A stretch of DNA of 64,000 bases, from the NCBI GenBank assembly GCA_945897465.1, contig CAMDFK010000011.1:30271-94270 (forward strand), read 5' to 3'. Below the pieces are notes generated by a model, which was not told the DNA's origin, did not search any database, and saw nothing but the letters and a program-made list of their open reading frames with translations. Origin of the DNA: Limnohabitans sp. Rim8 (GTDB lineage Bacteria; Pseudomonadota; Gammaproteobacteria; Burkholderiales; Burkholderiaceae_C). Positions 1 through 8,554 of this stretch are shown piece after piece (positions within the stretch are counted from its first letter, which is position 1; each line of letters opens with the position of its first letter). The position numbers and the translations under genes are program-made.

Positions 1-657
1 GAGCAAAACGTGGACGCCGCCAAGGGCTTGTCGCGCGGCAAGCTGCGGGTGGCGGTGGTGAGCACGGCCAAGTACTTCATGCCGCACCTGATTGGCAGTT
101 TTTGCAAGCGGCATCCGGCCATTGACGTGTCGCTCGAAATTCTCAACCGCGATGGTGTGGTGCAGCGCCTGCGTGACAACCTTGACGACCTCTACATCAT
201 GTCCATGCCACCCAAAGACATGGACTTGGGCGATGAGGCCTTCATGCCCAACCCGATTGTGGTGATCGCGCCCATGTCCGACCCATTGGCCAAGCGCAGC
301 GCTGTGCCTTTGCACGAGCTGGTGCAGCGTCGTTTTATCTTTCGCGAAAAAGGCTCGGGCACGCGCATGGCCGCTGACCAGTTTTTCAAGCAGATGAAGT
401 TCCGACCCGATGTGCGGCTGGAGCTGGGCAGCAACGAGGCCATCAAGGAGTCCGTGGCTGGAGGGCTGGGGGTGGGCGTGGTCTCGCGCCACGCCTTGCA
501 TGGCCACCAGAAAGAAAACGGTGTGCGTGTGATCGACGTGCAGGGCTTTCCCCTGCCCTCAGCCTGGCACATCGTCTATCCGGCCGGTAAAAAACTCTCA
601 CCGCTGGCGCTGGCCTTCAAGCAGCATGTGCTCCAACAAATCAGTCGGCGCAAATGA
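1..657 (+). CDS. LysR-family transcriptional regulator, CbbR-like, 3' part only
   Basis: The reading frame is open from the first base of the window, so the N-terminal helix-turn-helix lies upstream and is not visible. The 218 visible residues are the LysR effector-binding (periplasmic-binding-protein-like) domain. They begin with a LRVAVVSTAKYFMPHLIG segment typical of CbbR-type regulators, followed by the second lobe and a GGLGVGVVSRHAL stretch common near the ligand cleft. CbbR proteins control Calvin-cycle genes, but no such genes are in this window, so the target is unknown. The gene converges on the photolyase gene with a gap of about 10 bases. Family assignment is firm; the CbbR subtype is inferred from similarity only. 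Confidence 0.85.
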   Translation, partial: EQNVDAAKGLSRGKLRVAVVSTAKYFMPHLIGSFCKRHPAIDVSLEILNRDGVVQRLRDNLDDLYIMSMPPKDMDLGDEAFMPNPIVVIAPMSDPLAKRSAVPLHELVQRRFIFREKGSGTRMAADQFFKQMKFRPDVRLELGSNEAIKESVAGGLGVGVVSRHALHGHQKENGVRVIDVQGFPLPSAWHIVYPAGKKLSPLALAFKQHVLQQISRRK

Positions 658-667
658 CCGTGGCGTC

Positions 668-2206
668 TCAGACGCTGTCCAGCCCCGCCCGCGTGGCATC
701 CGCTTGCAGATTGATCTGCGCCTTGTTTTCCGCGCTCATCTTGCCCACATGCTTGACCATGAGCGCGGTGCGCGGGTTGCCCGCAAAGTCTTGTTCGTGG
801 CGGATCAAAAAATCCCAATACAAGGTGGTCATGGGGCAGGCGCTGGGGCCGGTGCGCACTTCAGGCTGGTAACGGCAGCCTTTGCAGAAGTTGCTCATGC
901 GGCTGACGTATTGGCCGCTGGCCACATAGGGCTTGCTGGTGAATCGCCCGCCGTTGGCGTGCAGGGCCATGCCCAGGGTGTTGGGCGTTTCCACCCATTC
1001 CACCGCATCGATATACATGGCGCGGTACCAGGCGCTGACTTGCTGCGGTGACAGCCCGGCCAGCACCGCAAATTGCCCGGTGACCATGAGGCGCTGGATG
1101 TGGTGGGCGTAGCCGTGCTGCAGGCTTTGCCCAATGGTGGCTTGCATGCAGGCCATGTGGGTGTTGCCTGTCCAGTACCACTTGGGCAAGTCGCGGCTGT
1201 GGCCGTAGTGGTTGGCTTCGGCCATGTGCGGCATGTCCAGCCAATACACCCCGCGGATGAACTCGCGCCAGCCCAGCACCTGGCGGATGAAGCCTTCCAC
1301 GCTGGCCAGCGGCAGGCCGCGTTCGTGATAAGCCTGCTCGGCCGCCACAATCACTTCGCGCGGGTGGAGCAGGTGCAGGTTCAGGCTGCTGCCCACCAGG
1401 GCGTGCCAGCCAAAGGGCAGCGTGGTCCACATGGCGTCTTGCCATGCGCCAAAATTTTCGAGCCGCTGGTCGATGAAGTGCTGCAGCGCCACCAGCGCGT
1501 CCTCGCGGGTCACGGGCCAAGCAAAGTGCTCGAGTGTGCCCGGGTGCTGGGCAAAGCGTGTTTGCACCAGCGTGATCACGTCTTGTGTGACGCGGTCGGG
1601 TGCAAAGCGGGCGGGCGGCGGCACGGTACCCGGGCCTTTGGCGCCAAAACCTTTGCGGTTTTCGGCGTCGTAGTTCCATTGGCCGCCGATGGGCTCTTTG
1701 CCTTCCATCAGCACGCCGTGCTTTTTGCGCATCTCGCGGTAAAAGAATTCCATGCGCAGCTCTTTTTTGTCGCCCGCCCACTTGGCAAATTCGGCGCGGC
1801 TGCACAAAAAGTGCTTGTCGCCCACCCAACGCAGCAGTATCTGGGCTTGGGCTGTGGTGTCTTCGATCAGCCTTTCCATGCGCCAGGCCCCGGCTTCCAT
1901 GACCACCAGGGCTTGGGGTCGGTGGGTGGCCAAGGCGTGGGCCAAGCGCCCGGCAAAGTTCAAGGGGAGCTCGGTGTCGTCCACCTTCACATAAGTGCAG
2001 GGCCAGCGGCGGCGGTGCGCTTCATTGGCAAAGTGCCGCATGCCCGACAAAAAGATGGCGATCCGGGCTTGATGGTTCCAGACTTCATCGGCTTCGCTGT
2101 CGGCCTCGATCATCAAGAGCCGGTCTTGGGCAGGGTCAAAGTCGGCCAAGGCCGGGTTGTCCCAGCCGAGCTGGTCGCCCAGCACCAAAATCAGGTGGCG
2201 GGTCAT
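668..2206 (-). CDS. FeS-containing cryptochrome/photolyase (prokaryotic (6-4) photolyase type)
   Basis: 512-residue protein of the PhrB/CryB class (FeS-BCP), which repairs (6-4) photoproducts or senses light using FAD, a ribolumazine antenna and a [4Fe-4S] cluster. The N-terminus MTRHLILVLGDQLGWDNP is the typical antenna-domain opening. Four candidate cluster cysteines are C353, C441, C444 and C457; the spacing of 88, 3 and 13 residues equals that recalled for Agrobacterium PhrB (C350, C438, C441, C454). The ATG at 2206 was preferred over the longer frame because it starts the conserved domain and overlaps the upstream DUF2256 stop as ATGA, implying translational coupling. The partner gene also supports a light-damage role. 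Confidence 0.93.
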   Translation of the reverse strand: MTRHLILVLGDQLGWDNPALADFDPAQDRLLMIEADSEADEVWNHQARIAIFLSGMRHFANEAHRRRWPCTYVKVDDTELPLNFAGRLAHALATHRPQALVVMEAGAWRMERLIEDTTAQAQILLRWVGDKHFLCSRAEFAKWAGDKKELRMEFFYREMRKKHGVLMEGKEPIGGQWNYDAENRKGFGAKGPGTVPPPARFAPDRVTQDVITLVQTRFAQHPGTLEHFAWPVTREDALVALQHFIDQRLENFGAWQDAMWTTLPFGWHALVGSSLNLHLLHPREVIVAAEQAYHERGLPLASVEGFIRQVLGWREFIRGVYWLDMPHMAEANHYGHSRDLPKWYWTGNTHMACMQATIGQSLQHGYAHHIQRLMVTGQFAVLAGLSPQQVSAWYRAMYIDAVEWVETPNTLGMALHANGGRFTSKPYVASGQYVSRMSNFCKGCRYQPEVRTGPSACPMTTLYWDFLIRHEQDFAGNPRTALMVKHVGKMSAENKAQINLQADATRAGLDSV

Positions 2207-2388
2207 CGGGCACCTCGGTCGCCGTTGGGGCTTTTGGACTTGTCGGCTCTGCAGCGGTCGCTGCAATACAGCACGTTATCCCAGTTTTTGGCCCAGCTTT
2301 TGCGCCAGCTCATGGCCCGGCCACAGACGGTGCACGGCTTTTGCGGCAAATCCTGTTTGTTCCCTTTAAAACCCGAGGTTTTGGGCAT
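2203..2388 (-). CDS. DUF2256 family small zinc-ribbon-like protein
   Basis: 61-residue protein starting MPKTSGFKGNKQDLPQK, with a CTVCGRAMSWRKSW segment and a CSDRC motif. The two Cys pairs suggest a zinc-binding fold typical of DUF2256. The start at 2388 has a GGAGA ribosome binding site just upstream on the minus strand. The stop overlaps the photolyase start (ATGA), so both are made from one transcript. DUF2256 genes are commonly found beside cryptochrome/photolyase genes, but no biochemical role is known to me. The upstream promoter lies in the divergent space shared with the glutathione peroxidase gene. Confidence 0.88.
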   Translation of the reverse strand: MPKTSGFKGNKQDLPQKPCTVCGRAMSWRKSWAKNWDNVLYCSDRCRADKSKSPNGDRGAR

Positions 2389-2475
2389 GTTCGTCTCCGG
2401 TGAAAAGGTGCTGACGTGACAATTGATCCAAACAAGTTTAAACTGAGCAGTCACAAAATGGATTTTCAAGTGCAA

Positions 2476-3081
2476 ATGAACCACTCATGGGTAAAACAAT
2501 GGGGTGCCAGTCTGCTGATGGCCATCGTGGCTGCCATGCTGGGCTTGGGACTCGAAACCGTGCAGGCCAGCCCTCCAAAAGCGGCTAACGCTCAGGCCTG
2601 TCCCGCCATCCTCAACCACACGGTTGACCGTTTACAAGACGAAAAGCCCCAATCTCTGTGCCAATATGCAGGCAAAGTGGTGCTGGTGGTCAACACTGCG
2701 AGTTTTTGCGGCTTCACGTCCCAATACAAAGGTCTCGAAGCCCTGAACACCCAGTACAAAGACAAAGGCTTGGTGGTGCTTGGCTTCCCGTCCAACGATT
2801 TCTCGCAGGAAAAAGGCAGCAACAAGGACATTGCGGCCTTTTGCGAAAGCACCTTCGGCGTGAAGTTCCCGATGTTCACCAAAACCCAAGTGACTGGCGA
2901 GGGCGCAGCCCCCCTGTTCAAACAGCTCACCGCACAAACTGGCCAAAAGCCCCGCTGGAACTTTCACAAATACCTGATTGGCCGCGACGGCAAGGTGATT
3001 GACCAATACAACAGCATGGTTGGGCCCGAGAGCAAAACCCTGTTGGCGGCCATCGACAAAGCCCTGAAGGCGCAGCCATGA
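2476..3081 (+). CDS. glutathione peroxidase family protein with N-terminal signal/anchor
   Basis: Thiol peroxidase of the glutathione peroxidase family, reducing hydroperoxides with a catalytic cysteine instead of selenocysteine. From the start at 2476, a hydrophobic segment covers residues 11-26 and ends near a possible signal peptidase site, so export or membrane anchoring is likely. The peroxidatic Cys is C78 in NTASFCGFT. A GFPSNDF segment replaces the usual FPxNQF, so the canonical Gln is Asp here. The conserved WNF motif follows. Possible alternative starts are ATG 2458 and GTG 2416; the latter has AAAGG upstream. The stop overlaps the next start (ATGA). Location suggests lipid-peroxide defence within the operon. 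Confidence 0.88.
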   Translation: MNHSWVKQWGASLLMAIVAAMLGLGLETVQASPPKAANAQACPAILNHTVDRLQDEKPQSLCQYAGKVVLVVNTASFCGFTSQYKGLEALNTQYKDKGLVVLGFPSNDFSQEKGSNKDIAAFCESTFGVKFPMFTKTQVTGEGAAPLFKQLTAQTGQKPRWNFHKYLIGRDGKVIDQYNSMVGPESKTLLAAIDKALKAQP

Positions 3082-4421
3082 GTGTGATAACCCAGCCGCG
3101 CATGAAACTGGCCATTGTGGGTTCGGGCATCTCCGGCTTGGCTGTGGCCCACACCCTGAAAGACCATGCCGACATCACCCTGTTCGAGGCGGGTGACTAC
3201 TTTGGTGGCCATACCCACACGGTGGACGTCACGCTGCCCACGCCCAAAGGCCTGGTCACACACGGCGTGGACACGGGTTTTTTGGTGTTCAATGAGCGCA
3301 CCTACCCCAACCTGATCAATCTGTTTGCCGAATTGAAGGTCGAGACTGCGCCGTCCGACATGTCGTTTTCAGTCAAGGTGCCCGGGGCCCTGAACGGCAA
3401 AACCCTGGAGTGGAGCGGCACCGACCTGAACAGCGTGTTCGCGCAGCGCGGCAATTTGGTCAACCCACGTTTTTGGCGCATGTTGGCCGACGTGATGCGC
3501 TTCAACGCGCTGTGCACCCGCATTGCCAAAGAGCAGCGCGAAAAAGAGCTGCAGCAGCCCCTGTCCGACTTTTTGCGCACGCACCAATTCAGCGAGCCGT
3601 TTCGCGACTGGTACTTTTTGCCCATGCTGGGCTGCATCTGGAGTTGCCCGACCGACCAGATGCTGCAGTTCCCGGTGGCGACCATGATCCGTTTTTGCCA
3701 CAACCATGGCCTGATTCAGGTGACGAACCGCCCGCAGTGGTTCAGCGTGGTGGGCGGCGCCCGAAACTACGTCGAGAAAATTTTGGCGGGCCTGCACGAC
3801 AAGCGCTTGAACACGCCCGTGCGCTTGATCGAGCGCGACGCAAAAGGCGTGCGCATCATCACCGACGGACACGCCGAGCGCTTTGACCAAGTGGTCATTG
3901 CGACCCACACCGACCAGGCGCTGAACCTGCTGCGCCAGGCTTCTGGTGAGGAGCGCAGTTTGTTGGGCGCCATTCGATACCAAGACAACCGCGCGGTGCT
4001 GCACACCGATGCCAGCGTGCTGCCGGCCAACCCCAAGACCTGGGCCGCTTGGAATTACGAACGCGCCGCCAGCAGCGAGCGCGAGTCCTCGCGCGTGTGC
4101 TTGCATTACTTGCTCAACCGTTTGCAGCGCATCCCGTTTGCGCAGCCCGTGGTGGTGTCACTCAATCCTTTGCAGGACATCGACCCGGCCACCATCTTGG
4201 GTGAATTCGACTACGCCCACCCGGTGTTTGACTTGGCCGCCATCGAGGCGCAAAAACGTCTGCCCTTGCTGCAAGGCCAGCAGAGCACCTGGTTTGCCGG
4301 GGCATGGGCAGGGTATGGCTTCCACGAAGACGGCTTGAAGTCTGGCCTGCAAGTGGGCCGCGCCTTGCTCAAACTCATCCACGAACAGGCCAGCCCTGTT
4401 CAGGACAGACTGGTCGCATGA
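3078..4421 (+). CDS. NAD(P)/FAD-dependent amine-oxidase-like oxidoreductase (COG2907 type)
   Basis: 447-residue flavoprotein with an N-terminal Rossmann dinucleotide motif GSGISG at residues 15-20, followed by an FEAGDYFGGHTHTV segment typical of this amine-oxidase/desaturase-like family. The start overlaps the glutathione peroxidase stop as ATGA and its own stop overlaps the DUF1365 gene as ATGA. Members are regularly found with DUF1365 and cyclopropane-fatty-acid-synthase-like genes, and a role in oxidative modification of membrane fatty acids is likely. The substrate is not known from sequence. An alternative start at MKLAIVG (3102) is possible, but the overlap favours 3078. Confidence 0.9.
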   Translation: MSVITQPRMKLAIVGSGISGLAVAHTLKDHADITLFEAGDYFGGHTHTVDVTLPTPKGLVTHGVDTGFLVFNERTYPNLINLFAELKVETAPSDMSFSVKVPGALNGKTLEWSGTDLNSVFAQRGNLVNPRFWRMLADVMRFNALCTRIAKEQREKELQQPLSDFLRTHQFSEPFRDWYFLPMLGCIWSCPTDQMLQFPVATMIRFCHNHGLIQVTNRPQWFSVVGGARNYVEKILAGLHDKRLNTPVRLIERDAKGVRIITDGHAERFDQVVIATHTDQALNLLRQASGEERSLLGAIRYQDNRAVLHTDASVLPANPKTWAAWNYERAASSERESSRVCLHYLLNRLQRIPFAQPVVVSLNPLQDIDPATILGEFDYAHPVFDLAAIEAQKRLPLLQGQQSTWFAGAWAGYGFHEDGLKSGLQVGRALLKLIHEQASPVQDRLVA

Positions 4422-5299
4422 AGTCCACACAGGTCCCTGCTGCCACCGCCCTCATCGGCTGGGGACAGGTGCGCCACACGCGCCACCGCCCGGCGCACCA
4501 CGCGTTTGCTTACCCCACCGCGTTTTTGATGCTGCCCATGCGCAGCTTGCAGGTTATACAAGCGCAACAGGTCCATGGATCGACTGGGCCCCTCAAAATC
4601 GCCGTCACTGCGAGCGAAGCGCGGCAGTCCATGGCGGGGTCGACCTTCAACCCCGCTTTGGCCCTGAGCATCAACCGCAGCGCCTGGATTGCCTTTCACG
4701 ATGCCGACCATGGCGACGGCCGCCCGGCAGAGACGGGCGGGGCCTTGGCCTGGCTCGATGCCTTGCTGCAGCGCGAGGGCATTGAAGACGCCACAGGCGA
4801 GGTCTGGCTGCAGGCTTTCCCGCGTGTGCTGGGCCATGCCTTCAAGCCCGTGAGTTTTTGGTATGCGCACCGCACTGACGGCAGCCTGGCCGCCATCGTG
4901 GCCGAGGTGAACAACACCTTTGGTGAACGCCATTGCTACCTGCTGCCCGAGCCGCAATACGGTCAAACCATGTTGGCCCACAAAGTCTTCCACGTCTCGC
5001 CCTTTTGTGATGTGCAAGGCGAGTACCGATTCCGCTTCATGCGTGTGACGCACGGCGGGCAAGACCGCATCGTGGCGCGTGTGGACCATGGCGACGCCGA
5101 CGGCCCCTTGATTGACACCAGCTGGAGCGGCGTGCTCGAGCCCGCCACCGCTGCCGCGCTGCGCCGCGTGATGTGGCGTTTTCCGCTGCTGACGTTTGGC
5201 GTGGTGGCCCGCATCCACTGGCATGCGCTGTTGCTGTGGCTGAAAAAAGTACCGTTTTGGCGCAAGCCCGAGTTGCCCCGCGATTTTGTGACCCGATGA
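4418..5299 (+). CDS. DUF1365 domain protein with an in-frame REP-like insertion
   Basis: 293-residue DUF1365 protein, of unknown biochemical function and consistently linked to the flavin oxidoreductase upstream and the CFA-synthase-like gene downstream. Conserved stretches visible are the RHTRHRP segment near the N-terminus, FHDADHGDG, and PVSFWYAHR with the following EVNNTFGERHCYLL. Between the N-terminal strand and the FHDADHGDG block lies an extra segment of about 30 residues containing VTASEARQSM, encoded by a dispersed palindromic element copy at 4604-4634. The frame stays open, so the gene is probably functional. Both ends overlap neighbours by ATGA. The start at 4418 is supported by that overlap. 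Confidence 0.9.
   Translation: MKSTQVPAATALIGWGQVRHTRHRPAHHAFAYPTAFLMLPMRSLQVIQAQQVHGSTGPLKIAVTASEARQSMAGSTFNPALALSINRSAWIAFHDADHGDGRPAETGGALAWLDALLQREGIEDATGEVWLQAFPRVLGHAFKPVSFWYAHRTDGSLAAIVAEVNNTFGERHCYLLPEPQYGQTMLAHKVFHVSPFCDVQGEYRFRFMRVTHGGQDRIVARVDHGDADGPLIDTSWSGVLEPATAAALRRVMWRFPLLTFGVVARIHWHALLLWLKKVPFWRKPELPRDFVTR
4604..4634 (+). repeat. REP-like dispersed repeat copy inside DUF1365 gene
   Basis: These 31 bases match 39148-39178 at 29 of 31 positions, and two further C residues immediately upstream also match. Only the left arm and loop of the palindrome seen at 39148-39203 remain; the right arm is not recognisable. It is read in frame as VTASEARQSM. A related gtccatggatcgac fragment lies just upstream at 4571-4584. 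Confidence 0.8.
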
Positions 5300-6570
5300 A
5301 CACTGGACCCCACTGGATGCCCACCACGATGAAGACCGCCGACCACGCCCAATCCTTGGGAAGCCGTGCCAACACCATTTCGCACGCCAGCTTGCCCAAA
5401 GCCGCAACGCGCTTGCTGAGCCTGTTGACACGCCTGAAAATCGGCACGCTCACGGTGCATGCGCCGGATGGCCATCAACAGGTTTTTGGCACACACGAAG
5501 CGCCCTTTGCGGCTGTGCATATCCATCGCTGGGACATGTGTGCCGAGGTGCTCAAATCGGGCGACATTGGTTTTGCCGAGGGCTACATGGCGGGGGATTG
5601 GACAACGCCCGATCTGGCCGCCCTGCTGCGCCTGACGATCGCCAACCGCGACCACATCGAGAGCGCGATTTATGGCCATTGGCTGGGACGTTTGTTCTAC
5701 CGCATCAAGCACTTGCTCAACCGCAACAACCGAACCAACAGCCGCAAAAACATCCACGCGCATTACGACCTGGGCAATGCTTTTTACGAGCTGTGGCTGG
5801 ATGGCACGATGAACTACTCGTCGGCCTGGTTCGAGGGCGACCACACGAAAGACATGGCCGAAGCCCAAAGGGCCAAGGTGCGCCGCGCCTTGCGTATGGT
5901 GAATGCCAAGCCAGGCGACCGGGTGCTGGAAATCGGCTGCGGCTGGGGCGCATTGGCCGAGGCGGCCACCACCGAGTTTGGTGCACACATCACGGGTGTG
6001 ACCTTGTCCACTGAGCAGTTGGCTTTTGCCAACGCCCGCATGCAATCGTTCGGTGTTCAAGGAAGCGCTGACTTGCGATTGCAAGACTACCGTGACATCC
6101 ACGACGGCCCTTACGACGCGGTGTGCTCGATCGAGATGATCGAGGCGGTGGGGCAAGAATATTGGCCGACCTATTTCCAGACCGTGAGCCGCATGCTCAA
6201 GCCCGGTGGACGCGCGTGTATCCAAAGCATCACCATCGATGACCGATTTTTTGAGCGCTACTTGCAATCGACCGACTTCATTCAGCAGTACATCTTTCCA
6301 GGGGGTTGTTTGCCCAGTCCCAGCGAGTTCCGCAAACAGGCGAAAGCAGCGGGCTTGCAGGTGGTGGACGAGCTCAACTTTGGACCCGATTACGCCGAAA
6401 CCCTGCGCCGTTGGCGCGGCAGCTTCATGTCGCAATTGGACACCGTGCGCTCGCTGAAATTTGACGACAGATTCATTCGGCTGTGGTCCTTTTACCTGGC
6501 GTACTGCGAAGCGGCTTTTGACGAAGCCAGTATCGACGTCATCCAATTTACATTGGCCAAACCGGCCTGA
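5296..6570 (+). CDS. cyclopropane-fatty-acyl-phospholipid synthase-like SAM methyltransferase
   Basis: 424-residue protein of the CFA synthase/mycolic acid cyclopropane synthase family, transferring a methyl or methylene group from S-adenosylmethionine to unsaturated acyl chains in membrane phospholipids. The SAM-binding motif I is VLEIGCGWGALAE, preceded by HYDLGNAFYELWLDG and followed by CSIEMIEAVG, all family landmarks. The start at 5296 overlaps the DUF1365 stop (ATGA); ATGs at 5317 and 5329 also exist. In this operon with a flavoprotein and SDR it may make a modified fatty acid other than plain cyclopropane, such as a methylated or furan type; that is inference. Confidence 0.92.
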   Translation: MNTGPHWMPTTMKTADHAQSLGSRANTISHASLPKAATRLLSLLTRLKIGTLTVHAPDGHQQVFGTHEAPFAAVHIHRWDMCAEVLKSGDIGFAEGYMAGDWTTPDLAALLRLTIANRDHIESAIYGHWLGRLFYRIKHLLNRNNRTNSRKNIHAHYDLGNAFYELWLDGTMNYSSAWFEGDHTKDMAEAQRAKVRRALRMVNAKPGDRVLEIGCGWGALAEAATTEFGAHITGVTLSTEQLAFANARMQSFGVQGSADLRLQDYRDIHDGPYDAVCSIEMIEAVGQEYWPTYFQTVSRMLKPGGRACIQSITIDDRFFERYLQSTDFIQQYIFPGGCLPSPSEFRKQAKAAGLQVVDELNFGPDYAETLRRWRGSFMSQLDTVRSLKFDDRFIRLWSFYLAYCEAAFDEASIDVIQFTLAKPA

Positions 6571-7190
6571 TGCCCATGAGCCACTTGTTCCAAAACATCC
6601 GCGCACCGCGCCTTCACCCATGGGGTCTGCAGGTGCTGGCTTGTGCGCTGTTGTTGGGTGCCTTGGCGTGTGAGGTGCGGGCGCAAAGCACGACCGTGAG
6701 CAGCCCGAATGCGGCCTTCTCGCGCCCCGAAGTGACCAGCTTGGGCGGCGTGGTGCCGACCGCGCCTGTGCGTTTGCGGGTCTGGGGTTTTGAGGTGTAC
6801 GACGCCCGTTTGTGGACGCCCGTGGGTTTTCGGCACAGCGCTTACACGCAGTTTCCGTTTGCGCTGGAGTTGCAGTATTTGCGCAAACTCGAAGGCGCGG
6901 CGATTGCCAGCCGCTCGATCGATGAGATGCGGCGCGTGGGTTCGTTCAATGACGCCCAAGCGCAAAGCTGGCTGACCGCCATGCGAGAGCTGTTTCCCAA
7001 TGTGGCTGCGGGGGAACGCATCACGGGCGTGAACCTGCCGGGCGTGGGGGCCGAATTTTGGGTCAATGGGCAGCGTGTGGGCGCGGTGAAAGACCCAGCT
7101 TTTGCGCGTTTGTTTTTTGGCATCTGGTTGGATGAGCGCACATCGGAGCCCAAAATGCGTGCCCAGCTGCTTCAAGGTTTGCAGCCATGA
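6570..7190 (+). CDS. chalcone-isomerase-like periplasmic protein (Chalcone_3 type)
   Basis: 206-residue protein with an N-terminal hydrophobic segment (about residues 17-36) ending in a likely signal peptidase site near VRAQS. The mature part has the chalcone isomerase-like fold signature: VWGFEVYDARLW, ALELQYLRKLEG and PAFARLFFGIWLDERT. Bacterial members are not true flavonoid enzymes; the plant relatives include fatty-acid-binding proteins, which fits the lipid context. The start shares one base with the CFA-like stop (TGATG) and its stop overlaps the MFS start (ATGA). Exact role unknown. Confidence 0.85.
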   Translation: MPMSHLFQNIRAPRLHPWGLQVLACALLLGALACEVRAQSTTVSSPNAAFSRPEVTSLGGVVPTAPVRLRVWGFEVYDARLWTPVGFRHSAYTQFPFALELQYLRKLEGAAIASRSIDEMRRVGSFNDAQAQSWLTAMRELFPNVAAGERITGVNLPGVGAEFWVNGQRVGAVKDPAFARLFFGIWLDERTSEPKMRAQLLQGLQP

Positions 7191-8521
7191 GCGGTTCTGT
7201 CCTGTTAGACCCGGCAACTCTGCCGAGCCAGGCCTCGGCTGCGTATGGCTTGCTGGGCTTGCCATTGGCTTTTGTGGCCTTGCCGGTGTATGTGCATTTG
7301 CCCAATTTGTATGCCCAACAGTACGGTGTGACGCTGGCCGCTTTGGGCGCCGTGCTTTTGCTCAGCCGCAGCATTGACGCGGTGGTGGACCCTTGGCTGG
7401 GGCGTTGGGGCGACAAGTTGTACCGCCATTCATGGCAGGCTGTGTGGCTGGCGGCTGTCTTGTTGGCCCTGGCCGTGGCGCTGGGTTTTGCGGCTTTGTT
7501 TTTTCCACCCGCAGCGGCTTTGTCGCCTACGGGTTTGCTGGTGTGGGTAGCTTGTGCGCTCACGCTCAGTCACTTGGCGTACAGCGGCTTGGGCATCTTG
7601 CACCAGGCCTGGGCGGCGCGGCAAGGCGGTGGTGGGGTCGCGCAAAGCCGCTGGGTGGCTTGGCGCGAGGGATTCGCGCTGGTGGGTGTCTTGCTGGCGT
7701 CTGCCCTGCCCGCGCTGTGGGGTTGGGGGCCAACAACGGCCTTGCTGGTGCTCATGCTGGCGCTGGGCTTGCTCTTTTGGCGGCGGGTGGCACGCAGCCC
7801 CTTGGCATCGACCGTCCCGGTGGTCGCCAGTCATGCCGTGGGCAGCCTCTGGCAGCCCTGGCAGCACGCGGGCTTTCGCCGCTTGTTGATGGTTTTTATG
7901 CTCAACGGCCTGGCCAGTGCCGTGCCCGCTACGCTGGTGCTGTTTTTTGTGCAAGACCTGATCCAAGCGCCCAAGACCATGGAGCCGCTCTTTTTAGGTC
8001 TGTACTTTGCTGCTGGAGCGCTGTCGTTTCCCTTGTGGCTCAAGGTGATCGACCGCGTGGGACTGCTGCGCACCTGGGCCACTGGCATGGTTTTGTCGGT
8101 ACTGGCTTTTGTGGGGGTGGTCACGCTGGGCGCGGGTGACACCACAGGGTTTTTGATCGTGTGTACTTTGTCTGGCATGGCACTGGGCGCAGACCTCACG
8201 GTGCCTGGTGCCCTGCTCAATCAGCTGATCGACCGCTGTGGTGAGCGCGGGCGCACAGACGGCGCGTTCATGGGTTGGTGGAATTTGGCCACCAAACTCA
8301 ATTTGGCTTTGGCCGCTGGGCTGTCGCTGCCATTGCTCGGTCTGTGGGGTTACACCCCAGGCCAGCAAGGTGCCGATGCTGTGCTGGCGCTGGGCCTGGC
8401 CTATGGCCTGCTGCCTTGTGTACTCAAGCTTTTGGCCGGACTGGCTTTGTATGCGGGCCTGATGCGTCGCCCTGATTTGATTTCGGGGTCTGATGCAACC
8501 CAAGCCCACCCCCCGGCGTGA
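7187..8521 (+). CDS. MFS transporter of the GPH (sugar:cation symporter) type
   Basis: 444-residue integral membrane protein with about 12 predicted hydrophobic helices. The early motif LLLSRSIDAVVDPWLGRWGDK is the GPH-family signature with the conserved Asp pair near helix 2. It starts within the stop of the chalcone-isomerase-like gene (ATGA). Orthologous operons also carry such a carrier, so it probably moves a lipid-related or small organic compound across the inner membrane; the substrate cannot be read from sequence. It is followed by a 33-base gap and a fresh ribosome binding site for the next gene. Confidence 0.88.
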   Translation: MSGSVLLDPATLPSQASAAYGLLGLPLAFVALPVYVHLPNLYAQQYGVTLAALGAVLLLSRSIDAVVDPWLGRWGDKLYRHSWQAVWLAAVLLALAVALGFAALFFPPAAALSPTGLLVWVACALTLSHLAYSGLGILHQAWAARQGGGGVAQSRWVAWREGFALVGVLLASALPALWGWGPTTALLVLMLALGLLFWRRVARSPLASTVPVVASHAVGSLWQPWQHAGFRRLLMVFMLNGLASAVPATLVLFFVQDLIQAPKTMEPLFLGLYFAAGALSFPLWLKVIDRVGLLRTWATGMVLSVLAFVGVVTLGAGDTTGFLIVCTLSGMALGADLTVPGALLNQLIDRCGERGRTDGAFMGWWNLATKLNLALAAGLSLPLLGLWGYTPGQQGADAVLALGLAYGLLPCVLKLLAGLALYAGLMRRPDLISGSDATQAHPPA

Positions 8522-8554
8522 TGCCGCTTTGAACAGACAACACGGGAGCCCCCC

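Noticed and set aside
1073-2419. Long plus-strand frame opposite the photolyase gene
   Set aside because: It is the antisense shadow of a GC-rich gene, with no recognisable domain and unusual composition.
2424-2429. TGATCC upstream of the glutathione peroxidase gene as a -35 of an RpoE/ChrR-type promoter
   Set aside because: The matching -10 (TAAGA-like) is not found 16-18 bases downstream, so the hexamer alone is not enough.
4963-6621. 552-codon minus-strand frame across the CFA-like gene
   Set aside because: Antisense shadow; the plus-strand protein has clear SAM and family motifs.
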